Below are positions 53,063 to 64,000 of a stretch of DNA of 64,000 nt, piece by piece (the stretch's first letter is position 1; each line of letters begins with the position of its first letter). A program made the translations under genes and the position numbers. Below the pieces are notes generated by a model. The model was given only the letters and a program-made list of their open reading frames with translations. It did no database searches and had not been told where the DNA came from. The DNA lies in the NCBI GenBank assembly GCA_917880885.1, contig OU862917.1:24540104-24604103 (forward strand). The letters run 5' to 3'. The DNA comes from Limnephilus marmoratus (lineage: Eukaryota; Arthropoda; Insecta; Trichoptera; Limnephilidae).

Positions 53063-53696
53063 ATCATCATCATCATCATTACATAGTATAAAATGAAGTC
53101 GCTCAAAATGTATGTGCGCGTTAATCTTTTAAACTACGCAACGGATTTTCATACGTTTTTCACCAATAGATAGAGTGATTGAAGAGGAATGTTAATATGT
53201 ATAATACATGTAAATTATATTAGAGAAAAGCCGAGAAATTCAAAGAAAACATATTTTTGTGCGATTTAAAACGGCTGGCGGCCCGTAATTCGTTCTACGG
53301 AAGAAATTGGAAAATAGATGCCCTAGAGTAAGTAGGTATTTGATTTTCCCTTTTCAAATATCCAGTGTTGCATTGCAAGCATTGTATAATTAGTGGTGAT
53401 CGCTCGAATTGCATTACATAGTATAAAATGAAGTCGCTCAAAATGTATGTGCTCATAGATCTTTTAAACTACCAAACAGATTTTCATGCGGTTTCCACCG
53501 ATAGATAGAGTGATTCAAGGGAAGGTTTATATGTATAATACATGCTTATTATAGTAGAGAAAAGCCGATAAATTCAAATACTCAATTCAGGCAGCGGGCA
53601 GCGGGCAGCTGGCAAGCGGGTGGTGTGGATTTTATAAAGGTTGGGTAATGGCGTTGTGTTTCGTTAGCCACAGCAACGTGTGGCCGGGTCTGCTAG
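53063..53696 (+). mobile_element. Helitron-like family B, two units head-to-tail
   Basis: (ATC)n then TTACATAGTATAAAATGAAG at 53078, and again at about 53412. The second unit ends with the GCCACA..TGTGGC hairpin and CTAG at 53693-53696. The first unit lacks its own 3' hairpin. Confidence 0.78.
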
Positions 53697-53720
53697 TATT
53701 CAATAAAGTGGGATTCAAAC

Positions 53721-53982
53721 TGGTTCCGCCCGTTTTCTTCCGGCGACGAAATATCCCCGACCAAATATCATCTAACAAAATATCTTCTAAAACCTAACCT
53801 AACATAACCTAACAAAAAAATGGGACAAAAATAATACAGACATCCTGTAAAGACAATAAATTATTGTTCAAAAATAGTAAGATGGGACAAAAATAATACG
53901 TTGTTAAGTTTTAGTAGAGGTTTTGTTGGGGGGATGTTTTGTCCATAGGATATTTTATTGTGGGATGAAAACGCGCATTACC
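53721..53982. mobile_element. Short copy of the ACAAAATATCC foldback repeat
   Basis: Inverted ends TGGTTCCGCCCGTTTTCTTC.. and ..GGGATGAAAACGCGCATTAC, with AATATC..ACAAAATATCTTC on one side and GGATGTTTTGTCC..GGATATTTT on the other. The middle block AATAATACAGACATCCTGTA is shared with 11075-12680. Confidence 0.75.
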
Positions 53983-54667
53983 ATTCTATAATATGTTATT
54001 CTATTCTAATTATAACAATGATAGTATTTTTGTCTAGCTTTCAATATTGATCTTTGCATCAAATTAGTTCAGAGGTCAATAAAAACTCTTCAATGAGCCA
54101 GAATTTATGAATGCGTTCACAATATAACTGCATACAATAATAATATCAGTAAATTTAATTAACATTTTCCCTAACCCAACAATAGTCATCATCTCAAGTC
54201 TGGTGTAAGTGGACCACCTTATCTCAAGAATTATGTCAATGAACCACAATCACATGAGACGTTGAATAATTATTTCCCTCAAATGAAGTGATTAATTCAT
54301 TAAACAATTTGTTTTGAACTGCTTACATAATATGTAGGTATTTAACTCTATTATCAGTCTTGAATGAACTTTCCCCAAAGAACTGATAACGTTTTGATTA
54401 TGTAGCAAAATGTCAAAGAAACCACTTAATTTGTAATAATTTATGGTTAGCAAGCAATAATTTGAGATAAAATGAAATAATTTACATGTGTTGTGTATCC
54501 TTTATTTATTTGGTTTTCTTTTATGATCCAATCACGAAAGATTCTGCTTTTATGTACCAGTTTTGCCCATTTTTTTCTCGAAAGTTTCATCCTACAACAC
54601 GCTTACTAGATTTTATGATTATTGTTTGATGAAATAATTCTCAATGCATTCTATTAAAACCCCCCTA
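53983..54667. other. Nothing recognised
   Basis: AT-rich spacer. Confidence 0.4.
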
Positions 54668-54910
54668 TCTTATATGTAAAAATCTCGTGTCACGGTGTTT
54701 GTGGTCGCACTCCTCCGAAACGACTTGACCGATTTTTATGAAATTTTATATGTTTATTTGGTAGGTATTAGAATAGGTCTTAAAGTATATTTTATACCAA
54801 GTTTGCAAGTGAATTCGAGTGAACACAAAGGATTTGATCCAAAGGCCTGACATCAACATTGAAGATAAGATCCACCTTACTTTTGTTTATAAATATTAGT
54901 TGATGGCGTA
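54668..54910 (+). repeat. Widespread insect-type interspersed repeat (partial)
   Basis: TATATGTAAAAATCTCGTGT, CACGGTGTTTGTGGTCGCAC and TCCGAAACGACTTGACCGAT are words I associate with a Helitron-like 5' end frequent in insect genomes. The 3' end was not found; single copy in this window. Confidence 0.5.
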
Positions 54911-55370
54911 GATTGTTTATATAACATAATATATCAGAGCATTAAACTCGTATACCAACAAAAACAAACCACTTAGGAGAGTCGTTCTTGAAATTTTTTT
55001 CTTAAGTGTAGTTTTTTCCAGTCAGCCTTTTTTTAAAATATTTATTTTAATTGTTTATTTTCATCAAAAGCTTGTTGACGCGTTTCGTCCCCGTATGAGG
55101 TCTCTTATTCCTGCAGAGATTATTTTAATAATTTCAAGTGGGTCTTTTGTCATCACATTTCAGAGGGTGTTCCTTGTATTGTACACGGAATTAACAGACA
55201 AGTTATTTAATTTTTTATTTTCATTCTTAGGTTTTTATTTTATTTTATTTAGATATCGTTCTTGCACTGAAATAGATCCCGACTTACAGCATTAAGTGCA
55301 ACCCGAGAGCTTGTCAATTCAAGCAATTCTCACTTTTCAAAAACTATTTGAAGATCTGATTTGAATATTC
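54911..55370. other. Nothing recognised
   Basis: The frame 55095-55295 has hydrophobic runs but no recognisable domain. Confidence 0.4.
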
Positions 55371-57115
55371 AGGAAAGAAAGAAGAGGCTAGAAGAAATAA
55401 GTAGAGACAGGAAAAACCAAGAAGAGCCACGAAGCACGAGCCACGAATAGGCAGGGGAAAGTATGAAGAACTAAGAAAAATCTGTAAGATGCAAGAAGAA
55501 GCGAGAAAGGCCACGATAAGAAAAAAAGTCGACATGAAGCAAGGAAATGTCAGCAGAGACTAGGAGAGCCAAGAAAAGTCAAGAGAAGCAAGAAGAAAAA
55601 TGAGGAAGCAAGATAAAGCCAGAAGAATAAAAAAATAATAATAAAAATAAAAAAAGCAAGAAGATGAAAACGGAGACTACGAGATCCCAGAAGAGCCAAG
55701 AAGATGCAAGAAGCAAGTAGATGGCAGAAGAACCAAGAAGTTTGCAAGAAGATGCAAGCTGAGACTAGGAGAGCCAAGAAGAAGCTAGAAGAAGCCATAT
55801 GAAGCCAGAAGAACCAAGTAGCAGAAAAACTGGCTAGTGGAAGCAAGTTAATGCAAGAAGTGGAAAGAAAATAATAAGTCGAGAAAGAACCAATAAGAGC
55901 CACGACAATAAAATAATAAGCAAGAAGAGACTGGTAGAGGCGTAAAATTAAAGAAGGGAGTAGTTGGAAGCAGAATAAGTGGGAAGCATAAAGAAGTGGG
56001 AAACGAGAAACCAACGTTCAATCATCTCCTTTGTTCCTGCACTTACGCACTGGTCGATTAAATTCCGCAAGAAGTGGCAAGGAAAGCCAGACATTGTGAT
56101 CCAAGGAGGATGAATAAAATGCAAGAAGAGTCAAATCGAGTCAAGGAGAGACAAGATACGAGAAGACACAAGACGATACAAGACAGGCTAAGAAAAGACA
56201 AGAAGAGATTGGAAGAGACAAGAATAGACAAGAAGAGTCGGTCAGAAGATTCAAGACGAGCCAAGAAGGGACTAGAAGAAGCAAGAAGAGTCAAGAAGAT
56301 ACGATAAGGTCCCAGAAGATCCAAGAAGAGACAAGAAGAGCCAAGAAGAGTCAATAAGAGACGAGAAGAAGCAAGAAGAGTCAAGAAAAATTGAGAAGAG
56401 ACAAAAATATTCAAGAAAAGACGAGAAGATTCACGAAGAGGCGAAGATCCAAGAATAAGTAAGAAGAGCCAAGAAGAGACGATAAAACAAGAATGAACAA
56501 GGAGGGTTGGTAAGCAGTTGGAAGACTCAAGAAGAGACAAAACGAGCCAAGAAGGGGCGAGAAGTTAAAAGATGCAAGAAAAGGCAAGAAGATGCAAGAA
56601 GAGGCAAGAGGATCCAAGAAAAGAAAAGAAGAGCCAAGAAGAGACAAGAAACGCTATGAAGAGTCAAGAATAGCCGTGAAGAGATAAGAAGATCCAAGAA
56701 GGGGCAAGAAGAGATGAGAAAAGCAGAGAAGAGACGAGAAGATCTGAAGAAACAGGAAGAGCCAAGAAGAGACATTAAGAGACGAGAAATAGCAAGAAGA
56801 TCCAAGGAGGGCAAAGAAGAGATGAGAAGAATCAAGAAGAGGCAAGAAGATACTAGAAGAAGTAGAAAGGGCCAAGGAGAGACAGAAAAATCCCAGAAGG
56901 GACAAGAAGAAGCAAAGAGCAGAGACAAGAAAAGCCACGAAGGGTCAAGAAGAGCCAAGAAGAGCCGGAAGAGACAAGAAGATCCAAGAAGAGACAAGAA
57001 GGAACAATAATTGGGATCAATAAGGGACAAGAAGAGTCAAGAAGAGACGAGAAAATTCAAGATAAGCCAGAAATAGACAAGAAGATCCAAGAAGAGCCGA
57101 GAATAGGCAAGAAGA
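55371..57115. repeat. Homopurine satellite, 10-bp period (about 1.75 kb)
   Basis: Plus strand almost all A/G with scattered C/T. Decamers of ACAAGAAGAG / CCAAGAAGAG / TCAAGAAGAG stay in 10-bp register for long stretches (for example 56331-56420). A short unique break at 56012-56068 (..TTCAATCATCTCCTTTGTTC.. ..TGGTCGATTAAATTCC) resembles the right flank at 57155-57240, suggesting two large units. Long minus-strand frames (up to 167 codons, Leu/Ser/Phe-rich) in all three frames are a by-product. Confidence 0.92.
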
Positions 57116-57370
57116 AAGAACCCATAAAGAAAGGATTTAAAAAAATATCGTAATGCTCAATCCATTCCTTTATTCCTACCCAGCCTAAATTCCAATATTG
57201 GCTTATTAGGTTGCCATGTATACCGGTCGATTGAACTCCAACCTCCTTCTCATCCTCAGAGTACGTGTTCCTAGTCCTAACAAATCAGTGCCCCCTGGTG
57301 TACCGGTCTCACCGGGACAGGAGTACTCCTGGCTGGGGTGGTACAATCGTATCGTATCGTATCTAGGTGA
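57116..57370. other. Satellite flank, possible LINE tail
   Basis: GTGTACCGGTCTCACCGGGA, CAGGAGTACTCCTGGCTGG and (TATCG)n at 57350-57363 look like the 3' end of a retroposon with a pentanucleotide tail. Not assigned. Confidence 0.35.
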
Positions 57371-59533
57371 TAAGTAGAGTATCCCTCTCCAGAAAAAAAC
57401 TATTTTTTTGACAATTTTTTTTTTGTATATTTTTTATTTATTTGGCATCAAAAATACCTATAACCCTAAATTTTAACCCTCCTACCGCCACCCTCCCATT
57501 TTTTAATCGTGATTTTAGTATTTTTGTATGAACATGTCTTTCGTATTTCAAACAGAACGAAATTATTTATGTTGTTGAATGACAAAGGCGCTACATCCGC
57601 CTCATCGAACTTTCATCCACACATGCGCAAGACATTCACGAGAAGCGTCGCGTCATTTTGATATTTCATTCGGCATCATGTTCCCGCGTGGGCAAACCAT
57701 CATCGAGCTTATTTGTGTTGGCTAAAGACGGACTGAAAAAATATCGTACACTCAATTGCTCTTCGAAATTCATATTGATTTTCTTTATTACATTTTCCTA
57801 CTTTAGTTGGTGTTTTTTTTTATCGGCGGTCCATTCCTGTTGTGCAATTGTGGTACCTGTTATAATAATTTAATATATCGGAAGGAATTGAGAAACAAGA
57901 AGCTTGGTAAGTACTCGTACCGAGTTATCAGATCTACCAAGTTAAGGCATTTCAAATCTCCATTCGGGAGATTGCTGGAAGAACTGGAACACACACAAAT
58001 ATGTATTTTCATAAAATTGTTGACATGAAAGAATACATTCCATTTTAATACCTGATTCCGCCACCAAGAAGCTTAACGTTCTGTCACGAACGTCACGGGT
58101 CATAATTCCAGGAATCTTGTAACAAATATTCTGACGTTATTAGGTAATTTCTTGTAAATATTTATGACTTCTTGTTACAGTTGTTATACACAATCTAGAG
58201 CACCTTTCCTTTAACAAGGCGCAGAAAAAATGGAATTTATTTTATAAAATCCGTAATCCATATGCTTACTATTTCTCATTTGACCAGGTGTCGAAGCAGC
58301 TTAATATAGTTCTGTTTTAATAAAAATAATATATGTACATTTTTTTTTTTCTTTATTTTTTCCCATTATATCTTGATACATTTCAAAAGTTTTTTTTTTT
58401 ACATATTTTCTAAATATATATAACATAACACAAGATACAAATAATGTAAAAAAGTAAAAAATATATGTAAGACAAAAGTAGATAATGGGAACCCACTAAG
58501 GTACTGCTTGTGCGTGGGTAATATAAACTAAAGTGCTAAATTACACCAATAAGTGGATGGTACAAGTAAAAAATATAAACTTCAAAGTGATAGTTTAAAA
58601 ATGTAGATATGTATCTTTGAAAATGTTGTAGTAAGGGAGACCCCGCTTTACATTATGGAAACATACTTCATTATTCATAATAATTGTGAAATAAATATGT
58701 AAATAAATAAAATTGCCCATTCTAGGTTTCGAAACCGCCACCTCTTTGTTCTTGAGACTTGTCACGAAAGAAATAAATATAGAAAGATTTATCACGAAAA
58801 GTCGCCAAAAAACTGGAAAACACTGTGCACAATCAACGGTTTTTTTTAAACTTCGAATAGTGTAAGTTTGTATAAGTTTATAGAGTATACGAGTAACTTG
58901 TATAAAATGTCGAGTTTGCTGCTTCCCTGAATTACGTTTTAAAGGTAATTGTTTGTCATCTTTGTACTACATAAAGTGGAATGTTAGATGAAACAAAACT
59001 ACGCCGAGGTGGTTTCGCGGTTTATAACCCAGAAAATTGCACCCCTCCCCTTTTATCCACCTTCGTCCTCCTTTCTTACCTTCCCCCTCCCTCCCACCAT
59101 TCCAACCCTCTGGGTGACGTCACTGCACCGCCGTAGTTTCGGAAGTTTCATGGTTACGGTACCGTTAAGTCTCCATCAAACATCAAGCTTAGTTTTGATG
59201 TGTATTCATAAATTATTCACTAGAACCTGGAGAAGACAGCTTTAGATTTGATGTTGTGTCTATTAAATGTTCGGCAGAACCTGGAGAAGAAAGTGTCGAG
59301 TTGATTTATATTGTATCTAATTGTTTTAGTAAAAATAGGGGACGACGATGTTCGGCTTGATGCTATTTCTTTGAATTGTTCACTAGAAATCGTAGACCAA
59401 AGTGTTAGGTGTGATATTGTGGCTATAATAATTTATGTTTCTAATATCTTTGTCTTAATTATCCTTAAGATATTGTTGATGTATTTATTTTATCTATATA
59501 ATGTTATCTTGAAGAAGACAATGTTCTTTTTCG
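57371..59533. other. No supported gene
   Basis: About 2.1 kb, AT-rich. Short frames (57658-57873, 57807-58028, 58988-59245) have no motif, no splice context and no neighbours to support them. Confidence 0.4.
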
Positions 59534-60353
59534 TTTTTTTTTTTACATTAACTCCACACAGGAGACCCTGAGGAAAATAACTTCCCTCAAGGCCTTTGTC
59601 ATCTTTGAAGATGCTGTGTGGAGTGTCTTTTTGGGGAAAAGGAAGGAGTGAACACGGGTCTTGAAGAGAATTTGAACTCAAGAACGAGTCATAGAAACGA
59701 CCCGTTCTCATGTGACAAATGTCAACCGTGTACAAATGTTGGGCGCGTGTTTGGCGTGTTTTCCGACTCTGCACCGGTGCCGAGGGGATCAATGATGCTA
59801 GTTCCTCGGAGCATCTTCCATTGTAATACCGGTAGAACAAGGACAGCATTCCCACCTGACGCCTGTGCTCTAAAGATTGCAGTCCGTCTGTTAAGATGGG
59901 AGAATCTATCAAACGGACCGCCCGTTTCTGCACAGAGTCAAGGTTTTTTTTAGGTATTTTGGAGCTCCAGACCAGAGGTGGCTGCCAAATTCAACCGTGG
60001 GGCGCACTTGCGATTTGTACAGGGTTAGCAGTTGTGTACTATTAAAGTATCTGCGGGCCCTGTACAGTACGCCCAGTTTCTGAGAGGCTAACTTAACTCT
60101 GGTTTCGATGGAGCCCCCGTACCTGAGCTGGTCACTTAGAGTTACACCAAGCATATCGATGGAGGTCCTGTTCGGAAGATTGCTTCCGTTGAAGGAGACT
60201 AGATTTTCATTTCGATCCCTTTTAGACGTTATCAAACATGATTGGGTCTTTGAAATATTAAATTCGACGAGGTTATTCTTACCCCAAGAGAAAACACTCT
60301 CGAGGTAACCGTCCATTCTTTGCTTCAAAGCCCTCCGAACTATTGGAGTTTGT
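59534..60353 (-). pseudogene. 5'-truncated copy of the 32-kb LINE
   Basis: Minus strand, from 60353 (equal to LINE position 34451) to the LINE 3' end with poly(A) (T-run 59534-59544). Encodes MKQRMDGYLESVFSWGKNNL.. through YKSQVRPTVEFGSHLWSG. A small change near 59940 shifts the frame, then SPILTDGLQSLEHRR.. follows. An internal deletion of about 75 bp removes the ARLWNDLPASVF region, joining DSFLSS to the tail. It has the same 5' truncation point and shares subfamily differences with 49050-49917. Confidence 0.9.
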
Positions 60354-62162
60354 GTTCGTTTGAAGTTAACTTTGATCCATTTTGTTTGCGACCGGTACCG
60401 ACAGATGTCACTTGATTACTGATAACACCTGGATTACATGTTTTGAGTTAAGAAGATATTTTATTGAAGTTCTACACCGAAATGGTACCAATCTGTTGTT
60501 ATTAAATAATGATTGCTTTCTACGAAAAGATAAACTTTTTTTTCATTCTGTATGGGCTACTATTGATTACTCAGCTGGGTACGTAATCTCTGGAGTGCTG
60601 TGTGAAGAATTCTAAAGGGGGAGTAACTTGTTGACCCGATTCTTGAAGAGACCTAGTTTCTGAGAATCTAGAAATTTATTTAACGTATTCGCCCTGAATC
60701 GATTCATGCAGCCTCTGGTGACCTGTTTTCATATCTCCCGGCATGCTTCTTACAGATCTAACTGCGCTCTCAGAAGAAGCCACAAGTAGAAACATTTCTT
60801 ATGGAGTCATACCAGAGAGTCTACGTTGCGTAGCATGTTTTAATCGTGTGGTGGCTGATTCATTTTCCTTCGCGCAAAAATTTACACCGTATTTTCCACT
60901 CGTATGCAGTCAAACGGGCTTGTTACTTGCACTGATGTAAAGTGGTGGGCGGGTTTCCAAGACCTCTGTCATAACCTGAGCGAAGAGAGCTCCCGTATTC
61001 AGAGAAATGTGATAATGTATGTATGTGTTTAGCTTCGTATTTAGATGGGAGGCTAGCGTATTCAGAGATGTGGTTTTGTGCTGCGTATACACACGCGAGC
61101 CGAACTGTGCTGAACCACAACTGATGGGTAAGGATCAAAGCAACCCGAAATGGCGTGAAAGGCGCTTCGTTCTTTTCACGTAATTCGTCGCTCGGCCCGC
61201 GCTTCAGTTCGCAAATGTATTCACAGCATTAGAAGATTAAAAATATAAAAGATACATTATGTACAATAGTATCAATGCAGGGCTTTGCTACTATAAACAT
61301 TTATTTGGGGGGTTACCATAGATAATAGAAACAATGAGATGTGGCTTGGAAGCGCGCCGACTATCACCGAGCTTCGAACAAACTGCATGGACAATAAAAG
61401 GGACGTAACCAATGAAAATTATGCATTTGATGTATATTTTGAAGTATGGGTGCACGATTTTGGCAACAATTTTGTGTGCGCGGTTTCATACCTAAAATGG
61501 ATCAAAGTTCTTCTCCCTTGGTTTTATTATGTATTGAGCTACAAATGTAAAAAATATTTTGTCGTCTCTTCATTTCCTTGTTGACGGCTTTTACATATCA
61601 AATATGATAATTTTCTCTTTTCGACTAAAAGTTCTTCTAACCGTTTATCGCTTTATAATGGCATTATTTATTTTATTAACCCGTTTAATCAAATTTAGAC
61701 CAAATTTGTTTCAACTCACATAGGTCTCATATAAATCATTGTATCTCCCTTGCTGTCATAGTGAGAAATATGATTTAAACGGTGTTAGAAAGAGAAAACT
61801 CCACGCTTTATATTAAAATCTAGAATTTAACCATAGACAAATTTAAATATGCATGAAACCCATGTTTCCGATAGAAATTTGAAAAAAGTAAAAATTCGCG
61901 AATTTTTTATTAATTATTTTTTTATGAAACAACAAAAACGAGGGGATAATAATGTTTATAATTCATTTGCGTAATAAAATATGTGTATTTTTATTTTTCG
62001 TTGGCCGTTATTTTAGAAAGAAAAAACTTAACGTGAGCCATTTTTAAAACTTTTTATATTTGTATAAAAAATTTTAACATTTCAAAAAATATTTTTTTGT
62101 TTCTAATAATGACATTGTTAAACGTATTTCATGATCTTTCAAAAACAGATTTTGTTTTTTTT
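60354..62162. other. No supported gene
   Basis: About 1.8 kb. Frames at 60382-60615, 60743-60940 and 61339-61584 have stops nearby, no recognisable domains and no repeat ends. A host exon cannot be excluded. Confidence 0.35.
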
Positions 62163-62510
62163 TTTCATGAATACCGCACAAGAGTCCCAACTGCTCCCGT
62201 CTGGAGCCAGTGTGACTATGGCATCCCCAATTGAGGTATGTTGTGAGGCTGAAGGCAGTGGGGAGGGGAAGGAGATAGGGAAGAGGAAGGTGGGGATGTA
62301 CCTGGCTATTCAGATCTGGTCACCAAACACGGCAGAAGCCATTTCAAGCAACGTTTCAATTCTGAATGGTGGTCTTACACCAGGGCGATACTGAGAGTAT
62401 CTTCCACTCTGGAACGTGCCGCGAATATACTATATATTATTTTAAATGAATAAATTGTGAAATTCATTCGATTCGATCCCGCGACCTTCGGAATGCGAGT
62501 CGAGCGCCTT
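62163..62510 (-). mobile_element. tRNA-headed SINE (family 1), minus copy
   Basis: Complement of the SINE 1 body (GAATACCGCACAAGAGTCCC.. ..CTGGAACGTGCCGC) with a degraded head (..TCGATCCCGCGACC.. B-box region). T-run at 62153-62166 is the poly(A) on the minus strand. Confidence 0.85.
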
Positions 62511-64000
62511 ACGGTTTGGTTTTCGTTACGGTACGTCAATATGGTTTTAGGATATGTTCAGAAATATTGCAAAGCGGAAATATTTTGACCTTCTAAAACA
62601 TATGCCCAATTTCTGAGGGGTTAAAAGGGCAAATAACTTTGTTTACATTTTTTTTATATATGTACTATCTCCATGTTTCACAAACTGTGTCGTTTCTTAG
62701 GGAGTAAATGTACACTTGACAAGTTTGTAAGCATATTTATTTGCTGCAGTCAGTTTATTTCCCACCAATTGTTTTTTTGTCAAATTCAGTTCGGAGCAGT
62801 CTCTACGACTATCTTCCCTGTTCTGTCTGCGATTCTCTGCCAATATCGGTGACCTGTTTAATAACTCCTGACGATATTGATTCGACACGTGGCAGCCAGA
62901 CCGCCGTGCCACCCCTCTGTCCCTGTTCTCTCCCTCTAGCACACACGTGGGGAGGTGGAAACTTGTTTCATATCTGGCAGGTGTTAACAACTGAGATGAT
63001 TAATAAATCCCCTGAGGAGATGGGTAAATAAGAGGGTTGTAAGGAATTTAAGCTATCACTTTGTGTCACGGTAGTAATACTTTGATAATGATTTTGGTTG
63101 CCGATAACGAAGGCATTGAAACTCCAATTTCAAACAATTCGCTCCAATTTAATTACATATTTCAAAGTTTCTCCCATTTCACAGTTCACCTGGGATTTAA
63201 TTTAAGAGGGCATTACCAGAGAAAACCAGAAATATGTCATTTAAATCAGATTTTAGACGTATTGACTCTTTTCCACAAAAAATTATAAATGGATTTCGAA
63301 AGATTGTTCTTTTATCTAGCATTCGCATGTAATAAATTTTGAGTAAATTTTATAATTTTTAGTATAATAAGGTTATTCCATAGATCGTTGGCAGATTTGT
63401 TAAATTTTCAAAAAAGATTTTGTATTATACCACACTTATTTCAAATAATATAATCATGCAGTAAAATAAATCAATACATTTTCTAGCACACACATGTTTT
63501 AGAATTTTAATTTTAGGTTCAATAAAATCATTAAAAAATATGTACGTAAATGTGTTTCTTGACGATCCATTTGTGTATTAATTTGCGCACTTACAAACTA
63601 ATATATTTCAGATGTTTTTAACATTCTTATTAAATTTAGACATTATTGAAAAATGATAAATACTTATAATCAAAAAATAACTACAAAAAGTACATTATTT
63701 TAATAGTTTTATCATCACGCCTTTCAGCATTTTTGGATGAAGGTATAAATTAAAACTAATTTGAATTGAAATAAACTCGATATTGAGTTACAATTTTTAA
63801 AAGCTGGTACGGAGAATAATTAATCTTTCTCGTTGTAACCGCCCTGCACGATCGCAAGAACAACTTTCGACGAAATGTGGATTTTCTTCCGCTGGCTGGT
63901 TAAACGCTCTTAATGTTAATCTTACGTCGGTTTTGGAATGCTAATCCAATCAATAGGGAATTTACACTTCTATTTTTTTAACTGAAACTTTTTTAGCACC
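62511..64000. other. No supported gene
   Basis: About 1.5 kb. The frames at 62741-63031 and on the other strand overlap and show no domain. Nothing recognised up to the window edge. Confidence 0.4.

Noticed and set aside
55344..57030. Several long Leu/Ser/Phe-rich membrane-like frames on the minus strand and Lys/Arg/Glu-rich ones on the plus strand
   Set aside because: All are translations of the 10-bp purine satellite; open frames occur in several phases and there is no start context or domain.
59490..59571. Frame extension past the LINE 3' end into flank
   Set aside because: Reads through the poly(A) tail; KKKTKKN is tail sequence.

Overview
The window looks like repeat-rich, AT-rich intergenic DNA from an arthropod nuclear genome, most likely an insect (order not resolved). 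It has no bacterial-style operons, rRNA or CRISPR. Coding capacity is nearly all in decayed transposable elements whose families are typical of insects: mariner, hAT, PIF/Harbinger, Helitron-like, CR1-like, RTE-like, a single-ORF APE-type LINE, Penelope-like elements and tRNA-derived SINEs. GTAGGTACCTAC-type words recur at 3.3 kb. The only plausible host coding sequence is a 3'-terminal exon at the left edge (1-336) followed by a poly(A) signal.

Layout. 0-6 kb: last exon of an unrecognised gene, a hAT-type MITE with a perfect 8-bp target duplication (834-1505), a Helitron-like remnant, and a 0.8-kb inverted duplication (4829-5606). 6-10 kb: a frameshifted YqaJ/PD-ExK nuclease pseudogene, a LINE-derived short element, and a hAT-type ORF with two in-frame stops. 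10-19 kb: small MITEs, a foldback element carrying a mariner copy (11075-12680), a second mariner (12909-13867), a degenerate minisatellite, and a 981-bp hAT element with a perfect 8-bp target duplication. 19-31 kb: LINE C-terminal scraps, several foldback MITEs, inverted-dimer SINEs and a tRNA-headed SINE. 31.7-35.3 kb: a nearly full-length non-LTR retrotransposon with one in-frame stop. 35-45 kb: a subterminal-repeat element, Helitron-like copies after (CTAT)n tracts, nested SINE/LINE-derived insertions, a Harbinger N-terminus and an 81-bp perfect palindrome holding an RTE insertion. 45-54 kb: a 5'-truncated CR1-like LINE with an open ORF, Penelope-like 3' ends including a GIY-YIG domain, hAT and Harbinger-like MITEs, and a truncated LINE copy. 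54-64 kb: a 1.75-kb homopurine 10-bp-period satellite, another truncated LINE copy, a SINE, and long stretches without recognisable content.

The genes do not form a pathway. The interesting signals are structural. (1) A hammerhead-like RNA module (CTGANGA, one extra base, about 5-bp stem, GAAA) recurs at six places near Penelope-like 3' ends. (2) Unrelated sequences repeatedly end in short, perfect, short-loop palindromes. (3) SINEs are present as inverted dimers. (4) The resident LINE has spawned short derivatives that keep its 5' and 3' ends. No complete new defence, toxin or metabolic system is visible.
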